Origin: DASSYK01 sp036258315
GTDB lineage: Bacteria > Actinomycetota > Thermoleophilia > Solirubrobacterales > 70-9
Reading direction: 5' to 3'
DNA: 10,325 nucleotides
Assembly: GCA_036258315.1 (NCBI GenBank)
Contig: DATADX010000004.1
Span: 1 to 10,325, forward strand
Shown: piece by piece, positions 5,785 to 10,325 of the stretch
Numbering within the stretch: the stretch's first letter is position 1
How the letters are laid out: the number at the start of each line of letters is the position of its first letter
The notes under the pieces: model-generated
Seen by the model: only the letters and a program-made list of their open reading frames with translations
Database searches by the model: none
Told to the model about the DNA's origin: nothing
Position numbers and translations under genes: made by a program

Positions 5785-6669
5785 CTGAGCGCCGCGCCCT
5801 TCGCGGACCGGCTCTCGGCGCTCGTCGCCGAGCGCCGCAGTCAGGTCTGCCTGGGCCTCGATCCGGATCCGGCCGAGCTCGCGCCTGAGCAGGGCGGCGG
5901 TGAGGGACCGGCGGGCGAGCTCGCAGCCGACGCGATCGTCAGGGCGTGCAGCCGCCTGATCGAGGCGGCCGGCCCGGCCTGCGTGGCGGTGAAGCCCCAG
6001 CTCGCCTGCTTCGAGCGGCTCGGCGCGCCCGGGTGGCGCGCGCTCGGTGCACTGATCGCGTTCTCGCACGCCGCGGGGCTGCTGGTTGTAGCCGACGGGA
6101 AGCGGGGCGACGTCCCGACGACGGCCCGCGCCTACGCCCAGGCGCTGGTCGGGGAGACCGCGACGCCGTGGGGCCCGGTGGCGGGACTCGGCGCCGACGC
6201 GTTCACCGTCAACCCGCTGCTGGGCGGCGACGCCGTGGAGCCGCTGATCGAGGCGGGGCGCGAGCACGGGGCGGGCGTCTTCTCGCTGGTGCGGACCTCG
6301 AACCCCGGGGCGGCCGACCTCCAGGACCGCGAGCTCGAGGGCCGGCCGCTGCACGAGCGCCTCGCGGAGTTCGTCGCCGCGCGGGCGGGGACGCTGGCGG
6401 GGGCTGACGGGCTGAGCGGGATGGGCGCGGTGGTGGGCGCGACCGCGCCGCAGCATCTGGGCCGGATGCGCGAGTTGATGCCGGACGCGATCTTCCTGAT
6501 CCCGGGGGTCGGTGCGCAGGGAGGCCGCCCTGAGGACCTGGGCCCCGCGCTGGCACCCGGCCGCCCGGCGTCGATCCTCGTCGCGGCGGCCCGCAGCATC
6601 GCCGGGGCGGACGATCCGGCGGCCGCCGCCGAGCGGCTCCGCTCGGCGCTCTGGGGCCTGACGGGGTAG
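5785..6669 (+). CDS. pyrF: Orotidine 5'-phosphate decarboxylase, type 2, probably CTG start
   Basis: It decarboxylates OMP to UMP, the last step of de novo pyrimidine synthesis. Type 2 motifs are complete: LGLDPDP near the N-terminus, VKPQLACFE, the catalytic ADGKRGDVPTTA (the Asp-Lys-x-x-Asp set), VNPLLGGDAVEP, RTSNPGAADLQ, and the phosphate-binding IPGVGAQGG. The first ATG/GTG/TTG in the frame is GTG 5983, which would remove LDPDP and about 60 residues and leave 228. The frame reads as PyrF-like sequence back to about 5785 (SAAPFADRLSALVAERRSQV). I therefore place the start at CTG 5785, 5 nt after the HU stop, with AAGGGCGG (5768-5775) as a possible Shine-Dalgarno; that gives 294 residues, a normal type 2 length. 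CTG 5776, overlapping the HU stop as CTGA, is the alternative. Placement behind HU suggests coupling to HU translation. Confidence 0.88.
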   Translation: MSAAPFADRLSALVAERRSQVCLGLDPDPAELAPEQGGGEGPAGELAADAIVRACSRLIEAAGPACVAVKPQLACFERLGAPGWRALGALIAFSHAAGLLVVADGKRGDVPTTARAYAQALVGETATPWGPVAGLGADAFTVNPLLGGDAVEPLIEAGREHGAGVFSLVRTSNPGAADLQDRELEGRPLHERLAEFVAARAGTLAGADGLSGMGAVVGATAPQHLGRMRELMPDAIFLIPGVGAQGGRPEDLGPALAPGRPASILVAAARSIAGADDPAAAAERLRSALWGLTG

Positions 6670-6676
6670 CCCCGGG

Positions 6677-6682
6677 TACTAT
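6677..6682 (+). promoter_or_regulatory. Candidate -10 of the LysM gene
   Basis: TACTAT (6677-6682) fits TANNNT and ends 12 nt before ATG 6695, giving a predicted leader of only about 5 nt. Just before it, CGGGG-TAG-CCCCG (6662-6674) forms a small hairpin whose loop is the pyrF stop codon. No clear -35 is visible. Confidence 0.45.
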
Positions 6683-6694
6683 CGCGCGGCTCAG

Positions 6695-7168
6695 ATGCCC
6701 GAACGCAAGCCGAACCAAGTCGCGCGGGTGCTTGCCGTTCTCGGCCTGCTCGCCGCGTTCGGCGCCGTGATCGTGATGGTCGCCACCTCGGACGGCTCCG
6801 ACGACGGAAACGGCGACGATGGCGATCGCGACAAGAACGCCAAGACGGGACCGACCAAGAAGGGCGAGCGCGCCATCGAACGTGGGGTCTGGGTGGTCGG
6901 CGACGGCGACACGCTGGTCTCGATCTCCGAGGAGACCGGGATCGACCTCGACGAGCTCGTCGCCCTGAATCCCGAGATCGATCCGCAGTCGCTCAGCCCG
7001 GGGCAGCGGATCTCGCTCCGCGAGGGCGCGATCGACGGCGACGGGTCCAGCGCGGACGGCGGCACGACGACAAACGAAGACACGATCACCGAGGGGAGCG
7101 GGATCGGCGACGAGGGGCCGACCGGGACGGGGACGACCGAGACGTCCGACTCGTTCTCGACCAACTGA
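6695..7168 (+). CDS. Membrane-anchored LysM domain protein
   Basis: A protein of 157 residues. Residues 9-30 are a single membrane helix (VARVLAVLGLLAAFGAVIVMV) after a short basic N-terminus. Residues 31-60 are a very acidic Asp/Gly linker followed by Lys. Residues 66-108 are a LysM domain: WVVGDGDTLVSISEETG, then IDLDELVALNPEIDPQSL and SPGQRISL, the standard beta-alpha-alpha-beta order. The tail is Gly/Thr/Ser/Asp-rich and presumably unstructured. LysM binds N-acetylglucosamine in peptidoglycan, so the protein should be membrane-tethered with the LysM outside. It has no catalytic domain. It begins a transcription unit and is followed after 2 nt by a D,D-carboxypeptidase, suggesting a shared role in wall maturation. 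Confidence 0.85.
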   Translation: MPERKPNQVARVLAVLGLLAAFGAVIVMVATSDGSDDGNGDDGDRDKNAKTGPTKKGERAIERGVWVVGDGDTLVSISEETGIDLDELVALNPEIDPQSLSPGQRISLREGAIDGDGSSADGGTTTNEDTITEGSGIGDEGPTGTGTTETSDSFSTN

Positions 7169-7170
7169 AC

Positions 7171-8610
7171 GTGCGCGGGGCGGGGCAGAGTGGCGGCAGG
7201 GTGTCCGTGCGCGGCCTGCTCGCGGCGCTGGCGGTCGCCGTCGCGCTCGCGCCCGCGGGCGTGCTCGCCCAGGACAAGCAGCCGGCCGGCAAGCCCGCGG
7301 GGCCGGCGGATGACGGTGCGCAGCAGCCGGCGGCGGGGCCCCCCGATCTCGACGCCCGCGCCTGGATCCTCGTCGACCCCCGCGATGGCGCGGTGCTCGC
7401 CTCGAAGGCCGCGAATCGGCCCCGTCCGATCGCGAGCGCGACGAAGCTGATGACCGCCTACCTGGCGCTGAAGAAGCTGAACCCGAAGCGGAGCCTTCGC
7501 GCCGCACCCTACGACGCGGGCAGCGTCGAGTCGGTGCTCGGCCTGAGGACGGGGGAGAAGATGCGCGTCAGCGACCTGCTCTACGCGCTGATGCTGCCGA
7601 GCGCGAACGACGCAGCCGCGACGCTGGCGACCGGCGTCGCGGGCGGCGTGCCGCGCTTCGTCGCCCAGATGAACCGCCAGGCACGGGCCCTCGGGCTCAC
7701 CGAGACCTCGTTCTCGACGCCGGTCGGGCTCGACGCCCCCGACAACTACTCGAGCGCATCCGACCTCGTTGAGCTCGCGATCGAGGACCTCGGGAACCCC
7801 CTGTTCGCCCGGATCGTCGACACCCCGAGCACGGTGCTCCGCAGCGGCGACCACCCGCGGCGGATCACCACCCGCAACACGCTCCTGCTCGAGGACCCGA
7901 GCGTCGACGGGATCAAGACCGGGCACACTCAGGGCGCCGGCTACGTGCTGGTCGGCTCCGCCACCCGCGACGGCACCCAGCTGGTCTCCGCGGTGCTCGG
8001 CGCCCCGAGCGAGGCGGCGCGCGACGCCGACACGGAGGAGCTGCTCGGCTACGGCTTCTCGCTCTACAGGGCCTCGCAGCCGGTCGAGCGGGGGGAGGAG
8101 CTCGCCGATCCGAAGCTCGACTACCGCGACGAGCGGCTCGACCTGGTCGCCCGGCGCGGCATCGAGGTGTCGGCCCGGGAGGGCCAGCGGGTGGCGACGA
8201 AGGTCGACGCGCCGGACGAGGTGAGCGGCGCGGTCGAGCAGGGCGAGCGGCTCGGCGGCGTCGTCGTCAGGGTCGACGGGCGGGTCGCCGGAAGGTCGCC
8301 GCTCGTCGCGGCCGAGTCGGTCGCGGCCGCATCGACCGCCGACAAGGTGCTCGCGACCGTGCAGAACCCCGTGCTCCTGGTTCCGCTCGGCGGGTTCGTG
8401 ATACTTGTAGGGCTGTTGCTAGCACTGCGTGGGCGGCGTCCCACGAAAACCGAGCCGGCGGCGGCGCCGGCGGCGGCTGATCCGGCACCGGGGCGCGACG
8501 AGCGCCCCAACCGGGATCGGGCCCCGCGCGAGCGGACCCCGGAGGAGAGGCGCAAGATGCACGAGGAGCGGATGCGGAGGCGGGAGCGCGAGCGCAGGGA
8601 CAGCGCATGA
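7171..8610 (+). CDS. D-alanyl-D-alanine carboxypeptidase (penicillin-binding, S11 family)
   Basis: A protein of up to 479 residues, related to DacA/DacF (PBP5 type), that removes the terminal D-Ala from peptidoglycan stem peptides outside the membrane. The three active-site motifs are intact: S89-A-T-K92, S144-A-N146 and K249-T-G251. A signal peptide (GLLAALAVAVALAPAGVLA) precedes a Pro/Gly/Gln-rich linker. The catalytic domain spans about 60-300; residues about 303-375 match the position of the PBP5 C-terminal beta domain. Unusually, a full membrane helix (401-419) and a cytoplasmic, Arg/Glu-rich tail of about 60 residues follow, where PBP5 has an amphipathic anchor. GTG 7171, 2 nt after the LysM stop, is given as start; GTG 7201 or GTG 7207 (AGG 6 nt upstream) are equally possible and keep the signal peptide. 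Confidence 0.92.
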   Translation: MRGAGQSGGRVSVRGLLAALAVAVALAPAGVLAQDKQPAGKPAGPADDGAQQPAAGPPDLDARAWILVDPRDGAVLASKAANRPRPIASATKLMTAYLALKKLNPKRSLRAAPYDAGSVESVLGLRTGEKMRVSDLLYALMLPSANDAAATLATGVAGGVPRFVAQMNRQARALGLTETSFSTPVGLDAPDNYSSASDLVELAIEDLGNPLFARIVDTPSTVLRSGDHPRRITTRNTLLLEDPSVDGIKTGHTQGAGYVLVGSATRDGTQLVSAVLGAPSEAARDADTEELLGYGFSLYRASQPVERGEELADPKLDYRDERLDLVARRGIEVSAREGQRVATKVDAPDEVSGAVEQGERLGGVVVRVDGRVAGRSPLVAAESVAAASTADKVLATVQNPVLLVPLGGFVILVGLLLALRGRRPTKTEPAAAPAAADPAPGRDERPNRDRAPRERTPEERRKMHEERMRRRERERRDSA

Positions 8611-9566
8611 TCCTCACGGTCACCCTCAACGCCGCGATCGACCGCACCGTCGCCGTGCCGAGCTTCCGCCAGGGCCGCCGCCACCGCGCCGTCGAGGCGA
8701 GCACCGTCGCCGGGGGCAAGGGGGTGAACGTGGCGCGGGCGCTGAAGCTGCTGGACCGCCCGGTGATTGCGACGGGCCTCGCCGGAGGACCGACCGGCGC
8801 GCGTGTCATGGAGCGGCTCGCGGAGGAGTCGATCCTGACCGACTTCACCTGGATCGCCGGCGAGTCGCGCACCAACCTCGCGGTGATCGACCCGACCTCG
8901 GGGGAGCAGACCGAGATCAACGAGCGCGGTCCCGACGTCACCGCTGTGGAGCTCGACCGCTTCCTGGAGAAGCTGCTCTACCTCGCTCGCGGGGCGCGCG
9001 TCTGCGTCGTCGCGGGCAGCCTGCCGCCCTCGGTACCCGCCTCTTTCGCGGCGCGGATGGTCGCCGACCTGAAGGAGATCGGCTGCGAGACGGTCCTCGA
9101 CACCGAGGGTGCCCCCCTCGTCGCAGGTCTCCGCGCCGAGCCCGCCGCGGTGACACCGAACGTGAGCGAGGCGGAGGGAGCGGTCGACCACGAGTTCAAC
9201 GACCACGAGGACCTGCTCGCCGGCCTCCGCAGCCTGGTCGAGCTCGGGGCCCAGGACGCGGTCATCACCCGCGAGGAGGGCTGCGTCGCGTCGCTGCTCG
9301 AGGGCACCGAGCGGCGCCTCTACGAGGTCACCGCCCCGGCCTTGGACCCGGTCGCATCCGTCGGCTCGGGCGATGCCTTCCTGGCCGGCTTCGTCGCGGC
9401 CCGCTTCGACGGGCGACCCCCCCGCGAATGCGTGCGTTACGCGGTCGCCTGCGGGGCGGAGTCGACCCAGCACTTCGGGGCCGGCACGGTCGATCCCGCC
9501 GAGGTGGAGCGCCTCGCCCCTCGCGTCGAGGTCAACCTCCTCGACGCCCCCGCTGCGGTCCGCTGA
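8607..9566 (+). CDS. 1-phosphofructokinase-like PfkB family kinase
   Basis: A protein of 319 residues of the ribokinase/PfkB fold, closest in character to FruK/LacC. These phosphorylate fructose 1-phosphate to fructose 1,6-bisphosphate, or tagatose 6-phosphate to the 1,6-bisphosphate. Evidence: the N-terminus MILTVTLNAAIDRTV with the substrate-binding Asn/Asp; signature 1 AGGKGVNVARAL; TNLAVID; VVAGSLPP; TPNVSEAE; and signature 2 with the catalytic base Asp256 in GSGDAFLAGF. ATG 8607 overlaps the carboxypeptidase stop as ATGA, and AGGGA is 6 nt upstream. No fructose PTS or FruR-type regulator lies beside it, so the substrate is not settled by context. Confidence 0.88.
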   Translation: MILTVTLNAAIDRTVAVPSFRQGRRHRAVEASTVAGGKGVNVARALKLLDRPVIATGLAGGPTGARVMERLAEESILTDFTWIAGESRTNLAVIDPTSGEQTEINERGPDVTAVELDRFLEKLLYLARGARVCVVAGSLPPSVPASFAARMVADLKEIGCETVLDTEGAPLVAGLRAEPAAVTPNVSEAEGAVDHEFNDHEDLLAGLRSLVELGAQDAVITREEGCVASLLEGTERRLYEVTAPALDPVASVGSGDAFLAGFVAARFDGRPPRECVRYAVACGAESTQHFGAGTVDPAEVERLAPRVEVNLLDAPAAVR

Positions 9567-9590
9567 CGCCCCGGGGTGGCGGTTGACCGC

Positions 9591-9599
9591 TGTTATCCT
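9591..9599 (+). promoter_or_regulatory. Extended -10 promoter of the 9606 RNA
   Basis: TG-T-TATCCT: an extended -10 (TGN plus TANNNT) with predicted start about 7 nt downstream, at G9606. A TTGACC at 9583-9588 is only 5 bp upstream and cannot be its -35. The box lies 25-33 bp after the kinase stop codon. Confidence 0.5.
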
Positions 9600-9605
9600 C
9601 GGTGA

Positions 9606-9682
9606 GGCGTTGGAGCGAGTCCTGGACAACGCCGCAAAGAGCGGTACCGAGTCGCTTTCGCCCCGGCCCGCCGGGGTTTTTT
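9606..9682 (+). ncRNA. Candidate small RNA or guaB3 leader RNA
   Basis: Starting at the predicted +1, GGCGTTG (9606-9612) pairs with CAACGCC (9627-9633) in a 7-bp stem with a 14-nt loop. In that loop AGCGA (9614-9618) is complementary to TCGCT (9652-9656), so a loop contact is possible. A middle segment carries the palindrome GGTACC (9643-9648), and the RNA ends in an intrinsic terminator. No open frame of note is contained. It is either an independent RNA of about 77 nt or an attenuated leader in front of guaB3. I match it to no known riboswitch family. Confidence 0.5.
9661..9682 (+). terminator. Intrinsic terminator with U tract
   Basis: CCCCGG (9661-9666), loop CCCG, CCGGGG (9671-9676), then six T (9677-9682). 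It is the only textbook rho-independent terminator in the window and ends 28 bp before the guaB3 start codon. Confidence 0.88.
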
Positions 9683-9698
9683 CGTCCGCGAACGAACA

Positions 9699-9704
9699 TA
9701 GGCT
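9699..9704 (+). promoter_or_regulatory. -10 element for leaderless guaB3
   Basis: TAGGCT fits TANNNT and is 6 nt before ATG 9711, the same spacing as at the roadblock-like gene (TATTTT, 6 nt, GTG). No Shine-Dalgarno precedes the ATG. The element lies after the terminator, so guaB3 could be expressed independently of the 9606 RNA. Confidence 0.45.
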
Positions 9705-9710
9705 GGCGTA

Positions 9711-10325
9711 ATGGAGATCGAGATCGGGCGTGGGAAGAAGGGTCGCCGGGCCTACGGGTTCGACGACATCGCGATCGTGCCCTCGCGCCGGACTCGCGAC
9801 CCCGACGACATCGACATCACCTGGACGCTCGGTCCGTATCGGTTCGAGCTGCCGCTGCTCGCCTCGGCGATGGACGGGGTGGTCAGCCCCAAGACCGCGG
9901 GGATCATCGGCAAGCTCGGGGGCCTGGCGGTGCTCAACCTCGAGGGGATCTGGTCGCGCTACGAGGACGCCGACGCCAAGCTCGAGGAGATCGCCGCGGC
10001 GCCGATGGAGATCGCAACCCGGCTGATGCAGGAGATCTACGCCGAGCCGGTGAAGCCGGAGCTGATCGCCCAGCGGATCGAGGAGATCAAGGCGCAGGGC
10101 GTGGTCGCCTCGGGCTCGCTCACCCCGCAGAAGGTGACCGACCACCACGAGGTCGCCCTCGAGGCCGGCCTCGACATCCTCGTTATCCAGGGCACCGTGA
10201 TCTCCGCCGAGCACGTCTCCACGACGAGCGAGCCGCTCAACCTGAAGGAGTTCATCGCCGACCTCGACGTGCCCGTCGTCGTCGGCGGCTGCGCCTCCTA
10301 CAACACCGGCCTCCACCTGATGCGC
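9711..10325 (+). CDS. guaB3: GuaB3 family IMP dehydrogenase-related protein (5' part)
   Basis: The frame runs 205 codons to the right edge without a stop. The N-terminus MEIEIGRGKKGRRAYGFDDI, then IVPSRRTRDPDDID, YRFELPLLASAMDGVVSP, LGGLAVLNLEG, DILVIQGTVISAEHVS, EPLNLKEFI and VPVVVGGCASYNTGLHLMR follow the actinobacterial GuaB3 pattern, a TIM-barrel IMPDH paralogue. Sequence like that after LEGIWSRYED goes straight into the barrel, so there is no room for the CBS pair of classical GuaB. Classical IMPDH converts IMP to XMP with NAD; the reaction of GuaB3 is less settled and may be guanine-nucleotide recycling of the GMP reductase kind. The catalytic Cys loop lies beyond the window. Transcription probably starts at the ATG. 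Confidence 0.9.
   Translation, partial: MEIEIGRGKKGRRAYGFDDIAIVPSRRTRDPDDIDITWTLGPYRFELPLLASAMDGVVSPKTAGIIGKLGGLAVLNLEGIWSRYEDADAKLEEIAAAPMEIATRLMQEIYAEPVKPELIAQRIEEIKAQGVVASGSLTPQKVTDHHEVALEAGLDILVIQGTVISAEHVSTTSEPLNLKEFIADLDVPVVVGGCASYNTGLHLMR

Noticed and set aside
5983..6669. pyrF starting at GTG 5983
   Set aside because: It would lack the conserved LDPDP motif, and the 228-residue product would miss the first strand of the barrel.
9583..9599. Classic -35/-10 pair TTGACC and TATCCT
   Set aside because: The spacer is only 5 bp, so the two cannot form a standard promoter; I kept the extended -10 alone.
9634..9682. T-box leader (GGTACCG followed by a terminator)
   Set aside because: The similarity is limited to the GGTACC palindrome. 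There is no Stem I with specifier loop, no room for one after the promoter, and no amino-acid-related gene downstream.
8121..10316. A 731-codon open frame on the minus strand across three genes
   Set aside because: It is antisense to the well-supported carboxypeptidase, PfkB kinase and guaB3 genes. Long antisense frames are usual at this GC content, and its sequence is repetitive Asp/Arg/Gly without domain motifs.
1..10325. Mobile elements, CRISPR arrays, tRNA or rRNA genes, toxin-antitoxin or phage defence genes
   Set aside because: I looked on both strands and saw no transposase, integrase, direct-repeat array, cloverleaf or defence domain. The window is a core chromosomal region.

Overview
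The window is GC-rich chromosomal DNA (strong G/C bias at third codon positions, GTG starts, several apparently leaderless genes). The gene content is a single-copy housekeeping set: RNase PH, XTP pyrophosphatase, HU, type 2 OMP decarboxylase, D,D-carboxypeptidase, PfkB sugar-phosphate kinase and a GuaB3-type IMP dehydrogenase paralogue. With a Flp-type pilin and a roadblock-like protein, this points to an actinomycete, probably a deep-branching class such as Thermoleophilia (Solirubrobacterales-like). That placement is inference from protein character, not from a search. I see no insertion sequence, phage gene, CRISPR array, tRNA or rRNA.

Layout. (1) Positions 1-95 hold the 3' end of an unknown + strand gene. 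It converges on a 564-residue coiled-coil protein with a C-terminal helix-hairpin-helix domain (109-1803, minus). (2) A 158-bp divergent spacer leads to a solitary Flp-like prepilin (1962-2204). Then rph, rdgB and a cation diffusion facilitator transporter (2243-4507) form a tight + strand run, with a 13-nt gap and then a 4-bp GTGA overlap. A strong hairpin lies between the pilin stop and rph and contains the rph start codon. (3) After the transporter, a GC-rich region that can fold as a three-way junction sits between it and a convergent 46-residue membrane protein (4590-4730, minus). That gene is divergent, with only 18 bp between start codons, from a roadblock-like gene (4749) followed 2 nt later by a small basic protein (5114-5383). 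(4) A terminator-like hairpin precedes HU (5498-5779). pyrF follows immediately, but its frame has no ATG, GTG or TTG that would keep the active site; CTG initiation is inferred. (5) A new promoter starts the cell-envelope pair LysM protein and D,D-carboxypeptidase, and the latter overlaps by 4 bp a 1-phosphofructokinase-like gene (to 9566). (6) The 144-bp gap after it appears to hold a compact independent transcription unit: an extended -10, a 7-bp stem at the predicted +1 and a classic U-tract terminator. This is a candidate small RNA of about 77 nt. A separate -10 then stands 6 nt before the ATG of guaB3, which runs off the window.

Functional threads. rph and rdgB join tRNA 3' end maturation with nucleotide-pool cleaning, as in many bacteria. 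The LysM protein and carboxypeptidase act on peptidoglycan. pyrF and guaB3 belong to nucleotide metabolism. The least explained parts are the non-coding elements: the rph start hairpin, the 4503-4584 structure, the HU leader inverted repeat and the 9606-9682 RNA candidate, together with the small divergent membrane-protein/roadblock locus.
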